Origin: Symbiodinium natans
Lineage: Eukaryota > Sar > Dinophyceae > Suessiales > Symbiodiniaceae
Direction of reading: 5' to 3'
Assembly: GCA_905221605.1 (NCBI GenBank)
Contig: CAJNDS010002814.1
Span: 205,714-269,713 of the forward strand
Length of the DNA stretch: 64,000 bases
Every line of letters begins with the position of its first letter. The stretch's first letter is position 1. Both the position numbers and the translations under genes were made by a program. The notes under the pieces are model-generated. The model was not told the origin of the DNA and searched no databases. It was given only the letters and a program-made list of their open reading frames with translations. Shown here in pieces: positions 39,399 through 49,989 of this stretch.

Positions 39399-39500
39399 TG
39401 TGTGGTTGAAGTTCTTGTGGTTCTTGGAAAGCCTAATGTCGCACTTTACCTGCGTCGCCAGCTGAACCGCATCTCTGGTTGTTTGAGCGATGGACGTTGA
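39399..39500 (+). CDS. Candidate exon, unknown protein
   Basis: Follows CCCTAAGCCC. The frame reads CVVEVLVVLGKPNVALYLRR then QLNRISGCLSDGR and a stop at 39498. A beta strand followed by a helix; strong coding appearance. No family recognised. Confidence 0.55.
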   Translation, partial: CVVEVLVVLGKPNVALYLRRQLNRISGCLSDGR

Positions 39501-39536
39501 CAAGCTTCCTTGGGGTTTAGGGTTTAGGGTTTATGG

Positions 39537-39890
39537 TTGAAATGTCTTAGTAGGAGTTATAGTAGTACAGGGTACATGACTCCAGTGCTAGGGTTCACGT
39601 GGTTCCGGGGCTTAACCCTGCGCTTCACGCGGGGGGTTGGTGGGGCGCTTAGATGGTTTCTCCCGCCCCCCCCTGGCCGTGGGGCGGTGGGTCTCGCTCC
39701 TGCGAGATGCCCGATGCGATCACGCGCTTCAGTACACTATAGCCTAGATTGTACGAATATAGGGGCCTTGATCATTAGAAGAGGGTTTGGGGGGGGTTAT
39801 AAAAGAAGAAGTCTCCAGGAACCACAAGGGAAGACTGCACGTAATTATTTCGACCCTATCGTAGACTACAGTCACGAGGGCACACCATGA
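39537..39890 (+). CDS. Hypothetical frame, 117 codons
   Basis: Repeat-free. The frame contains HYSLDCTNIGALIIRRGFGG and KTARNYFDPIVDYSHEGTP before a stop. Splice context unclear. Confidence 0.35.
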   Translation: MKCLSRSYSSTGYMTPVLGFTWFRGLTLRFTRGVGGALRWFLPPPPGRGAVGLAPARCPMRSRASVHYSLDCTNIGALIIRRGFGGGYKRRSLQEPQGKTARNYFDPIVDYSHEGTP

Positions 39891-40049
39891 TGAGCCCGTT
39901 CTAAGGTTCGCTTCGTCCTTTGTGCCCGGCCTCTTGGCTTGGACGGAATCCTTGAGATTGTTGAGGTTTAGGGTTTAGGGTTTAGGGTTTAGGGTTTAGG
40001 GTTTAGGATTCAGGGTTCAGGGTTTAGCGTTTAGGGTTTGGGGTTTTAG

Positions 40050-40080
40050 GCTGCTTGCCGAACTTCGGGAAGCGACTGAG
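40050..40080 (+). CDS. Exon, first of a phase-matched pair
   Basis: GGGGTTTTAG ends at 40049. One leftover base then LLAELREATE, ending in phase 0 at GAG before a consensus GTGAGC. Confidence 0.55.
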
Positions 40081-40256
40081 GTGAGCAGCAGGTTGTGATC
40101 AGCTCATCCGGCCCTTCAAGACGTGTATGTGTATAGTGAAGGGCGGTGAGGTGACGCCTGATGATCAAGAGCCTCCTGCGACACGTAGTTTCAGAGTGTC
40201 CGGAGTGTGGATTTTGTAGGTACGGCAGGTGGTAACGTATGGTACTTTAACTTTAG

Positions 40257-40296
40257 GCCGCGAGCGCGAAGGCCCTCCGGGACTTGTACAGTGGTG
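40257..40296 (+). CDS. Exon, second of a phase-matched pair
   Basis: Acceptor TTTAACTTTAG ends at 40256. The phase-0 frame reads AASAKALRDLYSG and ends before GTGAGG. Joined to 40050-40080 it gives a continuous helix. The 176-nt intron has no telomere repeat. In another frame the same stretch resembles the exon at 40374 (GGNVWYFNF against GGKLWYLIF). Confidence 0.5.
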
Positions 40297-40373
40297 GTGA
40301 GGTGAAACGCCCCTAAACCCCAAAGCCTAAACCCTAAACCCTAAAGCCTGAACCCTAAACCCTAAGCCCTAAA

Positions 40374-40450
40374 CCCGGTGGCAAGCTATGGTACTTGATC
40401 TTCAAGCACCGGGTAGAGGAGCTAGACCAGAGGTCATCTCACCACTGACA
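40374..40450 (+). CDS. Candidate exon, unknown protein
   Basis: After AAACCC the frame reads GGKLWYLIFKHRVEELDQRS then SHH and a stop. The donor may be GTAGAG inside. Protein-like. Confidence 0.5.
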
Positions 40451-40458
40451 CTTTTGTA

Positions 40459-40551
40459 AGAGCACACCCGCTTCGTACAGACAGATGCTAAGGGATCCTC
40501 CCGATCCAGCATCAAGCGGCAGTCGACCACCGCGACTTCAAAAAGCGCAGG
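40459..40551 (+). CDS. Candidate last exon, Ser/Thr-rich
   Basis: The frame reads EHTRFVQTDAKGSSRSSIKR then QSTTATSKSAGSC and a stop at 40549. Confidence 0.45.
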
Positions 40552-40577
40552 ATCGTGCTAGTCTGCTACCCATAGCC

Positions 40578-40578
<1 letters not shown>

Positions 40579-40611
<33 letters not shown>

Positions 40612-40612
40612 A
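40579..40612. repeat. Poly-C run
   Basis: About 32 C residues; length uncertain in any assembly. Confidence 0.95.
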
Positions 40613-40767
40613 CGCCAAAGCCCCTTCAACACCCAAAGCCTCCCCAAACCCCTAGGTGCCTTGCCAACTCACCCTTAAACCCTAAACCCTAACCCCAAAC
40701 CTTAAACCGAAACCTAAACCCTAAAACCTACACTCTACACCCCTAAACCTAAAAACCCTAAACCCAA

Positions 40768-40849
40768 GTCCATCAGAGGTGGCTGCATCCGCAGCCGCAG
40801 CTCCTGCCGCTTACGGGTCGGTGGAGCCCGAGGAGGAGGTGCCAGGTTT
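40768..40849 (+). CDS. Candidate exon, Ala-rich then acidic
   Basis: The frame reads PSEVAASAAAAPAAYGSVEP then EEEVPG before TTTAGG. Probably a disordered linker. Confidence 0.45.
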
Positions 40850-41319
40850 AGGTGTTTGGGGTTGGGGGGTTTAGGGTTCGGGTTTGGGGTTTGGGGTTTA
40901 GGGTTAGGGTTTAGGGGTTTACGGCGGGGGGTCTAGGGTTGGGGGGGGTTAGGGTTAAGGTTTAGGTTTTTTTGGAGTTTCGGGTTCGGGGGTTTTGGGT
41001 TTGGGTTCAGGGTTTAGGGTGGGGGTTTAGGGCTAGGGTTGGGGGTCTATGGCTTAGGGGTAAGGGTTGGTGTTTTATGGTTTAGGGTTCGGGTTGCGGG
41101 TTTGGGTAAGGGGTTTAAGGGCTTGGGGGTTTGTGGGTTCCGGGCGGGCAAAAAAAGGGGTTGTGGGAAATTCAACACATTTCCTGGGTTTGGCCTTTTT
41201 CTAGGCTACTTTGGCGCTTGAGGTTAAAAGGCGACTACAATATACCGCAATTGCAACTTGGGGACATGGAGTGTGGAAATCCAGAGATGGTAGGGGCACA
41301 AGAGATCCAAGCTGGCACA

Positions 41320-42095
41320 AAGCAGCTCAACCCCCAAACCCTAAACCCTGCTAAACCTCTTCTAAACCCTCCTAAACCCTACTAAAACCTACTAAACCTA
41401 CTTAAAACCCTACGAACCCTACTAAAACCCTACTAAACCCTTACTAAAAAAAACCCCTACTAAACCCTACCTAAACCCTACGAAAACCCTACTAAACCCT
41501 ACTAAACCCGACTAAACCCTACACCTAACCCTAATCCTAAACCCGAAAACCCTGGAACCCTACACCCTACACCCTAAAACCTAAACCCTAAACCCGTAAA
41601 CCCTAAACCCAACCCTAAACCCTAACCCTAAACCCTAAAACCCTAAACCCTACCCTAAACCCTAAACCCTAAACCTAAACCCTAAACCCTAAACCCTAAC
41701 CCTACCCCCTAAAAAAAACCCCCCTAAAACCCTAAAAACCTAAACCCTAAACCTTCACCGAAATCCGAGGGCTTGTGGTTTCGAAGGCTTTTTTTGGCCC
41801 GAGCACCGGGAAAAAAGTAAGCCCATACTAAAACCCTAAAATCCAACCCTAAGCCGGGACCCTACCCTAAACCCTAAACCCTAAACTAAACCCTAAACCC
41901 TAAACCTCTAAACCTAAACTTTAATCCCCCTAAACCCTGACTAAAACCTAAAGACCTAAAGCCTAAACCCCTACCTAAACCCTAAACCTAAAACCCGAAA
42001 CCCTGAAACCTAAAACCTAAACCCCTAAACCCTAACCCCAACCCAAACCCTAAACCCCAAACCCTAAACCCTAAACCCTAAAACTCTAGAGATCC
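41320..42095 (-). repeat. Degenerate CCCTAAA / CCCTACTAAA field
   Basis: The first part uses CCTACTAAAC-type units, later parts CCCTAAA with many single-base losses. More decayed than other tracts. No exon seen within. Confidence 0.8.
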
Positions 42096-42418
42096 CCCTC
42101 ACCTACTAGGAACCAGTACGCAAGGGCGTACGAATCACAGGGGGTCGTACTCGGAAGTCTAAGGTGTTCAGGGTTAGGTTAGGGAAATATTTCGGGCCAC
42201 ATTCGGGCCTATACTCGACGCTTTCGGGGCAACCTGAGGGGGTAGGAGTCTTAGCCCATGATAAAAGCCTTCGTCTGCTTAGGTTTCGGGTTCAGGCGTC
42301 TAGGGGTTAGGGTCTAGGGGTTTAGGGGGCTAGGGGTTAGGGGTTTTTAGGGGCTTAGGGGTTTTAGGGGTTAGGGGTTTAGGGGTTTAGGGGTTTAGGG
42401 TTTAGGGTTTTAGGGCTT

Positions 42419-42515
42419 CGGCTCGCCAAGAGCAGGAAGAGGAGGGAGCGCTTTGGCGAGGAGGAGGCCCGCACGCCCCGCAGCGCAGGCAGGGCCACCT
42501 CCAGGCTAAGGAGGG
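42419..42515 (+). CDS. Candidate exon, basic/acidic
   Basis: The frame reads RLAKSRKRRERFGEEEARTP then RSAGRATSRLRR before TTTTAGGGG repeat. Probably nuclear-localising or disordered. Another frame is open. Confidence 0.45.
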
Positions 42516-43069
42516 TTTTAGGGGTTTAGGGGTTTAGGGTTAGGGTTAGGGTTTAGGGTTTTTAGGGCTTAGGGCTTAGGGTTTAGGGGGTTGAGGGGTT
42601 AGGGGGTTTTAGGGGTGTAGGGGGCTTAGGGTGGATTTGGGGGGTAGGGGTTTAGACGTTTAGGGGTTTAGGGGTTTAGGCTACGTCCTTAGGGATTAGG
42701 TTTTCACTCTAGGGTTCAGGGGTTAGCGCGGGGTGAGGGAAACCCTAAACCCTAACCCTAAACTAACCCTAAACCCTAAAACCCTAAAACCCTAAACCTA
42801 AACCCTAAACCCTAAACCCTAAACCCTAAACCCTAAACCCTAAACCCTAAAACCCTAAAACCGTGGTTTAATTAGGGGCGAGAAGGGTCTCAGGGGTTGA
42901 GGGAAAACAAGCGGCTTCGGCTCTGGGGCCCTGGCACTTAGGGTTCTCAACAGTAGGGCTTAGGGCATAGGGTTCGGGGTGGGTTTAGGGTTTAGGGTTT
43001 AGGGGTTAGGGTTTAGGGTTTAGGGTAAACCCCTGAACCCCAAGACGAGGCATTTCGTCCGGCGTAGAC

Positions 43070-43125
43070 GAGGATGAGGAGGAGGCTGTGGACGAGGCTA
43101 GCCAGTCAGGGGAGAGGCAGATGGT
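43070..43125 (+). CDS. Candidate exon, acidic
   Basis: The frame reads SGVDEDEEEAVDEASQSGER then QMV before GTTTGGG. Disordered acidic segment. Confidence 0.45.
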
Positions 43126-43225
43126 TTGGGTTTAGGGGTGTAGGGCTTGGGCGTTTTGGGCTCAGGGGTTCAGGATTCGGGGTACAGGGTTCACGGGGGG
43201 GTCAAGGGTTCCTCAACCCTAGACC

Positions 43226-43336
43226 CTAAACCCGAAGCCCAGGGTGGCCCTGCGCCCTCAGGAGGAGTGGGAGCAGGCAGTGGAGAACCGCTCAAAGACG
43301 AGCTCGTGAAGCTGGAAAGGTGCTTTCTAAGGGTTT
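43226..43336 (+). CDS. Candidate exon, Gly-rich then helical
   Basis: The frame reads GGPAPSGGVGAGSGEPLKDE then LVKLERCF. A GT donor is possible after GGAAAG at about 43319. A second frame from the acceptor GCCCTCAG reads EEWEQAVENRSKTSS. Confidence 0.45.
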
Positions 43337-43389
43337 AGGGTTTAGGGTGTAGGGTTTAGGGTTTAGGGTTTAGGGTTTAGGGTTTAGGG

Positions 43390-43570
43390 TGGTTCCCCTA
43401 CCTCCTTTCAAGGGTTCTGATGCAAAAGGCCTAATTATTGGTCAGCTGTATAGGGTATTTATGGGGTATATAAAGGGTACCTTTTACGGGCCCATACTAC
43501 GGGACGATGTTAACTACCCGAAGGTGCTCCCTTTTTTTCGGAGGGAGACCGCAACTAGAAGCCCAAACCC
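43390..43570. other. Small-element-like stretch
   Basis: Contains TATAGGGTATTTATGGGGTATATAAAGGGTA and GCTCCCTTTTTTTCGGAGGGAG, the latter a short palindrome. Composition like the MITE-like families; no exon. Confidence 0.3.
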
Positions 43571-43769
43571 TAAAACCTCAGGGTTTTAGGGTGAGTGCAT
43601 ATCAACAGATGAGGGTTGACACCAAACCCTAAACACCTAAATCCTAAACTCGAAACCCTAAACCCTAAAACCCTGAACCCTAAACCCTAAGCACTAAGCC
43701 TAAACCCGAACCCCAAAACCCAAAAAAAACCCTAAACCCTAAACGCCCTAAAACCCTAAACCCTACAAT

Positions 43770-44820
43770 GAATTAAGGCAGCTGTGTTTCGAACGATTTG
43801 AATATGCTGGAATGGCCTGTTCCAAATGCTACAGAGAGTTGATGTTTGTCCCGAAAATGTTTCCAAGTGGTTTAGTTTAAAATGCTCCAAAAATGCTGAG
43901 GAATGCCCAAAATGCTTTCCAGATGGTCCACACATGTTTAAGTGCTCGACATGCTTCCAGCTTGGACAATGCTTGAAAGTGCTCCAATGTTCCAAATTCT
44001 TTTTCAACCATGCTCCAAAAATGCTGTACATGCTCAAAAATGCTTTGACGTGTTTGCAACATGCTCGAAATATTGGCAATGCTGCCCAAAATGCTCCAGC
44101 AGAAATGCTCCAGAACCCTGCAAATGCATAAAAATGCTCGAAAATGATGAAAATGCAGCAAAATGCTACCCAGGTGGTTCCAAAAAATGCTTTCAACGGG
44201 CTGAGAAATGTTGTTAAAATGGTTCCAAATGCTCGAAAATGCTTGAACAAATGCTGTACAAAATATTAGCAAAATAGTTATATGTTTGTGAAAATGCTCC
44301 AAAATGCTCCAAAATGCTCCCTCCAAAATGCTCCCAAAAATGCTTCAAATGCTTCAAAACTGCTCCAAAATCTCCAAAATGCTGTTGATGATTCAAAAAA
44401 GCTCCAAAAATGCTTGAAATTGCCCAAATCTTCCGGCTGTTCCAAAAAAACACTCCCGAATGCTGAAAAACGCTTCCAACATGGTAAATGCTTGAAAATG
44501 CGTAAGAAAAGAAATGCTCCAAGTTCATCCAAAATGCTCCAAGTTGTTGCAAAAAATGCGTAAATATATGCTGCAAAATGTTTCAAAACAAACACAAAAT
44601 GCTCGAAGATGCTTGCGGGAATGCTTAAAATTGTCCAGATTGCTCCCGACATGCTTCAAAAAGGGCTGTAGCACAGCAGAAATGCCCAAATCATCCAAGA
44701 AAAAAGCTCAAATGCTGCAAAATTGCTTCATTCTGCTCGAAAATGTCAAGGTGTTTCCAAAAAAGCTTCAAAATGTGTTTGCTTTAATAATGCTTAGAAA
44801 ATGACCTGAAATGCTCCGAG
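43770..44820 (+). repeat. Degenerate AAATGCTCC array
   Basis: Over 1 kb of irregular units around AAATGCT/CCAAAATGCT. The minus strand gives Phe/His-rich frames of 120-164 codons and the plus strand Lys/Cys-rich frames of 93-101 codons, all repeat products. No 7-mer telomere repeats inside. Confidence 0.85.
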
Positions 44821-44879
44821 ATGCTCTTGATGAATATGTGTGTGTGTGGCAGTAGGCGTTGGGGGAACGTACAGTGGAC

Positions 44880-45457
44880 AGAGAGAGAAAGCAAGAGAAC
44901 GGTGAGGAGGGGAGCGCTTGCAGGAAGCCGTCCGAGAGGAGCTCGAGGACAGAGAGTGGAAAGCGGTCTGAGAGTGAGAAGGCGGAGAGGGGGACGAGGA
45001 GGAGAGAGAGAGAGAGAGAGAAGAGAGAGAGAGGAGACGAGATGAGAGAGAGAGAGAGAGAGAGGAGGACGAGGGAGAGGGGGGGGGGGGGGAACTACTA
45101 AGGACCCTTAAGGACTGGGGCGACAAGAAATAAGCGCCAAGCCCGCCTTGTCTCCAAACTCAACCAAACCAAGGAAACCCCGAAATCCGGGGCAGGCGCA
45201 CAGCCAGGGGGTCTCGCCCCCACGCCCCAAGAAGAAAGAAAGAGAGAGAGGGAGGAGAGAGAGTGAGAGAGTGAGAGAGTGTAGAGCGTGAGAGAGAGAG
45301 AGAGAGAGAGGAGAGCGGATGAGAGAGAGAGAGGGGGGGGGGGGAGAGAGAGAGCGAAGAGGAGGAAGAGAGAGAGTATGAGAGAGAGAGAGAGACGAGA
45401 CGGAGAGAGGAGAGAGAGAGAGAGAGAGAGAGATGAGAAGAAGAGAGGAGAGAGAGG

Positions 45458-45498
<41 letters not shown>

Positions 45499-46078
45499 GA
45501 GAGCGGAGAGGGAGAGGGAGGAGGAAAGAAGAGGGAGAGCGAGAGGGAGGGCGGGAGAAGGGGAGAGGGGAGGGGAGAGGGAGAGGGGGAAGAGGGAGAG
45601 GGGAAGAGGGAGAGGGGAAAGAGGGAGGGAGGATGGGAAGAGGGGAGAGAGGGAGGGGGAAGAGGGCGAGAGAGGGGAGAGGGGGAAGAGGGAGAGGGGA
45701 GAGAGGGGAGAGGGGAAGAGGGAAGAGGGAAGAAGGGAAGAGGGAGAGGGGAAAGGGAGGGAGAAGGGGAAAGGGGGAGAAGGGGGAAGAGGGAAGAGGG
45801 GAGGGGAAGAGGGAGGGGGAGAAGGGAAGAGGGAGAGAGGGGAAGGAGAGGGAGAGGGGAAAGGGCGGAGGGGAGGAGAAGTGAAGAGGGAAGATGAGGG
45901 AAGAGGGAGAGGGAGGGAGAGAGGAGGAGAGGGAGAGGGAGAGGGGAGGGAGAGGAGAGAGGGAAGGGAGAGGGATAGGGAGAGGGAGAGGGAGAGGAGA
46001 GGGAGAAGGGAAGGGAGAGGGAGAGGGAGAGGGAGAGGGAGAGGGAGAGGGAGAGGGAGAGGGAGAGGGAGAGGGAGT
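44880..46078. repeat. GA/GGGAGA purine tract
   Basis: Nearly 1.2 kb of GA-rich DNA ending in perfect GGGAGA hexamers. One non-repeat insert at about 45095-45230. The long Arg/Glu and Ser/Pro/Leu frames on both strands are artefacts. Such purine tracts can form triplex DNA. Confidence 0.95.
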
Positions 46079-46092
46079 GTGTGGGTTTCCCA

Positions 46093-46140
46093 CACCCTTG
46101 CCCGATCAACTCGCAGGGCGCCCGATCAACTCGCAGGGCG
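46093..46140 (+). repeat. Tandem duplication of about 20 bp
   Basis: CCGATCAACTCGCAGGGCGC occurs twice in direct succession right after the purine tract. Confidence 0.85.
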
Positions 46141-46223
46141 CTGCAGGGTTTGCCCACATGTGTGCTTCGACGTAATATGGTGCGCGATCTGCTGACGGCC
46201 CGAGCGCAGTCTCGCCATGGCCA

Positions 46224-46427
46224 ATGCAGATGTCCCGCAGGCTGCGGCGATGCAACAAGGAGCTCCGGCCTGCTGCGACGGAGATGCCGCTCCTGCCGGC
46301 CAGCGTGCCCAACTACGCTGAGCATCACGGCTTTCACCGACTATGCACCTCGGTGCCCGACCTCGAGATCCTGGAGCCTTTCTCTTGCTCTTGTCTTTCT
46401 TGTAAGCTGTCCGACTTAGGAGGGTGA
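46224..46427 (+). CDS. Hypothetical frame, 67 codons
   Basis: The frame reads MQMSRRLRRCNKELRPAATE then MPLLPASVPNYAEHHGFHRL and CTSVPDLEILEP before a Cys/Ser-rich end. The middle is convincingly protein-like; other frames on both strands are open. Function unknown. Confidence 0.4.
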   Translation: MQMSRRLRRCNKELRPAATEMPLLPASVPNYAEHHGFHRLCTSVPDLEILEPFSCSCLSCKLSDLGG

Positions 46428-46429
46428 AT

Positions 46430-47140
46430 CTGCTCCCGAACCCTTTCGCTGCTGGGTGACCCTAAGTGATTTCAAGGTTGATTGACGAATTTGATTTGAG
46501 GTGGAGGCCCTACACCCACAATGAAGAATCGGAATGACAGTAATTGGAAACAAGCCTAAGCACTCATGAGGGCCGGGTTGCCCTAAGCTGCTGCTGGCTG
46601 CCTGCTTCTCCCGGGCTGGGGATTACACTCTTTCTCTTGGCTAAGGCCGCTCCCCAAGCTTCCAGTCTCCAAACATAAACAAGGCAGTCTTTGCCATGGC
46701 AACCCTAAGCCCTAAACCCTAAACCCTAAACCCGGCAGCCTGCACCCTGCCCGTTGGCGCTTTAGAGATTTAAGATAAGAAAGGTGCAAAATGCCCGATT
46801 CCCGCCTAAACCACCTGTTCATCAGTCCTGCCCGCTAAAATCCTCACACGGGAGGTCAGACAGACAGAGGACCAGATGAGTGCGTCATGAGCTTGGCCGG
46901 CAGGATTTTGCTATGCATGCAACCAAATCAAAGAGAGTAAACAAGAATCTCAACCTGAATGGGCAGAGATCGACTCGTCAGAGTAAGCTGGTAACATGCA
47001 TGAACTCTAGTACCAGGTTAATGAAGCCGCCTCGATAGCCTTGATAAGCAACTGGTCCTACACAAGACATTGCGGATCTGAGCCACCCCAGGATCAGTTT
47101 CGTTTTTCAGCTCAGTTCGGTTTCAGGCTTTCTGTAGCTT
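46430..47140. other. Repeat-poor intergenic or intronic DNA
   Basis: Only one short CCCTAAA tract (about 46703-46731). No exon-like island recognised. Confidence 0.4.
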
Positions 47141-47142
47141 GG

Positions 47143-47373
47143 TCATGACCATCGTGGTTTCTCATCGGGTATGCTTATTGAGTGCCCGACCAAGACCATT
47201 TCCTTTCCATCACCCCAAGCCCAAAGCACAGAGGCAGCCCGCTGCTTCACTCTGCGGCTTGCAGATAGCAGCTCTGCTCCGAGGACTGGTTGCAGTTGAA
47301 TAGGGTCTGCGACTGGGGATGCCTGCTTGTAGTACACGAACTTGCTGTTTCGACATGCGTGTTCATGCAGCAT
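47143..47373 (-). CDS. Hypothetical minus-strand frame, 76 codons
   Basis: The frame contains CRNSKFVYYKQASPVADPIQ and VLWAWGDGKEMVLVGHSISI. Composition is protein-like and no competing plus-strand frame is as good. Antisense to most exons in the window. Function unknown. Confidence 0.35.
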   Translation of the reverse strand: MLHEHACRNSKFVYYKQASPVADPIQLQPVLGAELLSASRRVKQRAASVLWAWGDGKEMVLVGHSISIPDEKPRWS

Positions 47374-47387
47374 TTCACGGAGAGTGT

Positions 47388-47501
47388 TTAGGGAGAGGGA
47401 GAGGGAGAGGGAGAGGGAGAGGGAGAGGGAGAGGGAGAGGGAGAGGGAGAGAGGATGAGAGGGAGAGGGAGAGGGAGAGGGAGAGGGAGAGGGAGAGGGA
47501 G
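47388..47501 (+). repeat. (GGGAGA)n hexamer array
   Basis: About 18 units with one imperfect junction. Same hexamer as the end of the tract at 46020-46078. Confidence 0.95.
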
Positions 47502-47625
47502 GAGGCCAGTCGCGCTGCCAAGAAGGGCGCAGCCCAAACCCGGATTGAAGCCTGAGTAAGGAGGGAGGGCAACTTGGGCAACGACAACTTGGTCGCCGCG
47601 GAGCAGGTCACCTTCCAGCATGAGT

Positions 47626-48060
47626 TTACATTATCTCTGCTACAGCTGAGTTACACATTACGGCCCAAGTGTTTTTTCTCTGACAGCGTACTATATCTTG
47701 CAGTACCAGCCGGAGTTGTCTACCTATTGCAAGGGGCTGTTTTTTTTCGTGCGATATCAGCAGTCGTTGGCAGAAGGCGGAACACCCAAAGTAGCCGATT
47801 AGCCACTCCGTGCATGTGAGGGGTTGGGGGGTGGGAGTAGAGTGGAGTGACTGGGATTTGCCGAGGCGGCTGAGCTCTGAGCAGATGGCTTGACGAGCCA
47901 CTGCGTTTCACCAACAGATTGACAGCCGCAGCCTTCGCAAAATTGAACCATCGCCTTCGTTCTGATGTGACCTCGTCCTTTGCTTCCAATCTTGTGCGAC
48001 TTGCGAAGCCCATGTGTTTCATCAGTGCAGGCAAAGCCTACACGTCGTCGCCTTCGTTAT
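47626..48060 (-). CDS. Hypothetical minus-strand region
   Basis: Two overlapping minus-strand frames: one with MKHMGFASRTRLEAKDEVTS and RRWFNFAKAAAVNLLV, the other with KAMVQFCEGCGCQSVGETQW and a longer Cys-containing tail to 47626. Either may be coding; a splice between them is not visible. Confidence 0.3.
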
Positions 48061-48299
48061 GCAGATTCGGAAGAAGCTTGAGCAAAGGCCGGGAAACACC
48101 ACGTGTGGCCTTAAGCACCGCTCTACACCCTAAACCGAGACTGGTTGTTTTTCTTGGCCAATGGACAAGAGACAGCCAAAGGGATCCTGCTCCCTAGACC
48201 CCGGAGTCCCCAAGGTTAGGCTCATTTTCGGCATCGCCGTTTTCCTTCACGCCAGTTGCATGTTCGGGTTATCCATCGTTCTCGTCGACGCTCTTCTAT

Positions 48300-48318
48300 A
48301 ATAATAAAAATTATTATC

Positions 48319-48373
<55 letters not shown>

Positions 48374-48378
48374 CTATT
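48300..48378. repeat. (ATTATC)n/(ATT)n microsatellite
   Basis: About 75 bp of AT-rich trinucleotide and hexanucleotide repeat. Confidence 0.95.
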
Positions 48379-48417
48379 ACGCTTTAGCCCTAAACCCCCT
48401 AAACCCTAAACCCCCTA

Positions 48418-48579
48418 GTGCAGAGGGTAGGAAATCGACGCTGGAGGGTGGCGGCTACTGTGATAGCCCGGCCGGGTGATTTGGCTCCTCTGGGGCCTTT
48501 CCTGTCTGCCGTAGTCAGGAAGGCAGGTTCGCCCAGTGATAGTGTCGTCGGGCAGCAAACCTCCGGGTGTCAGGGTTAA
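48418..48579 (+). CDS. Hypothetical frame, 53 codons
   Basis: The frame reads VQRVGNRRWRVAATVIARPG then DLAPLGPFLSAVVRKAGSPS and a stop at 48577. Composition is good, with no start or splice signal certain. Confidence 0.35.
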   Translation: MQRVGNRRWRVAATVIARPGDLAPLGPFLSAVVRKAGSPSDSVVGQQTSGCQG

Positions 48580-49560
48580 TTACCCGATTTCTGGCCGCCG
48601 GTGATGCCCCCGCAGGGTGGAGTGCGGTCATGGTGAGGCTTGTTCCGGAGCCTGGACATACAATGCCGCGAAAGTGTGTTGCAAAGAAATATGGTCCAAA
48701 TAGATGAGTGGGATCATTGATTCTTGACAGAGTTATCTAAGCATTCATTCAGCCAAGCGACTTTACCAGAACTGTTCAAGAACTGTAAGAATTCCAATTG
48801 AATGTCCTATTGGTACCGACACAGTATGGTCGCTGGGAACTGTTTCTGTTTCACTGGCTGTTCCTGCATTGGTCTAGCGCTTTGTTGAGCGCCTTCCACC
48901 CCCTAAAGTTATGAGGCCAGGACAAGCTCCTGTCACCAGGATTTCCAAATTAAAGGTTTGTGTTGCGCAGTGGCTGCTTAGAGTTTGTGTTGCTCTTAGC
49001 TGTTTGAAATCCTGGTCACAGGCGCTGGCCGGGCGGCCCTTAGTGCAGGCTAGGCGGGCTGGCAAGCAAGCAGCTGTAAGAAAATTTGGCATTTTGACAC
49101 ATTTTGAATTCGCAGAAACATTGCATATTTGAGAATTCAATATATTGAGCGTTGTGGAATCGATTTGAACATTGTCGGATCCAGTAGATGAATTCACCTA
49201 CAAAGCACGTTAAAACTCGAAACTCAGATTCGGGCCAAAGGAGGTCTAAGTGAATTGTGCATTTAGTTCACTTCCCTAAAGCCCTAACCCCTGAATTCTG
49301 GGAAGCAACGGCGTAGGTAAATTGAGCACATTGGGCAACTTGGTGTTTCAGGAAATTGAGGCAAGGGGAGGGATATAGCAAAGGGTGGGGGGCTCAATGG
49401 AGTCTCGAGCATTTGGATCTTTAGTGTTTTAGTAAATGGGGCCTCACGAACAATATGAGGTTTATAAGTAAATTGAACATTGTTGATGACGTAACGTTAG
49501 AGGATGCATGATGAAGGCACGCATGATGCAAAAAGCTCAAGCTCAATTTATAGGCTCTTG
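48580..49560. other. Repeat-free stretch without clear genes
   Basis: About 1 kb, AT-richer, nearly free of the 7-mer. Frames of 73 and 107 codons (48874-49197) overlap on opposite strands and neither is convincing. Confidence 0.4.
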
Positions 49561-49863
49561 AGGAGGGTTTAGGGTTTAGGGTTTAATTTGGGTTTAGGGT
49601 TTAGGGTTTAGGGTTTAGGGCTTAGGGTTTGTGGTTTGTGGGTTTAGGGCTCAGGGCGTTCAGGGTCCTTAAACCCTTTGCGGCGTTTGGGGCCTTGGGC
49701 CTCCGCGCGCTGTGGCAGGAAGGTGATCCCAGCGGATGCGGCAAGCCAGTTCGAAAGACGAGGCCGCCATTAAGCTCCCCAAATCCCAGGGTTTGGGGTT
49801 TAGGGTTTAGGGTTTAGGGTGCAGGGTTAGGGGTTCAGGGCCTAATTAGGGTTTGAGTCAGGG

Positions 49864-49950
49864 CGTGCCAAACGGAAGCGCGCTTTGTGAGCGCATTCGT
49901 CTGCAGACCCACCCCAAGACCACCGACTTGCAACTCCTGTGGCGCTAAGG
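49864..49950 (+). CDS. Candidate exon, unknown protein
   Basis: The frame reads VPNGSALCERIRLQTHPKTT then DLQLLWR and a stop. The phrase TCGTCTGCAG could also be an acceptor. Moderate support. Confidence 0.4.
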
Positions 49951-49989
49951 CTTTTTTTTTGCAAAGCAACATGCACTCCTATGAGTTGT

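Noticed and set aside
43756-44652. Phe/His-rich minus-strand frames (120-164 codons)
   Set aside because: Encoded by the AAATGCT array in all phases.
45098-46337. 409-codon Ser/Pro/Leu frame on the minus strand
   Set aside because: Complement of the GA tract; no non-repeat coding of quality.
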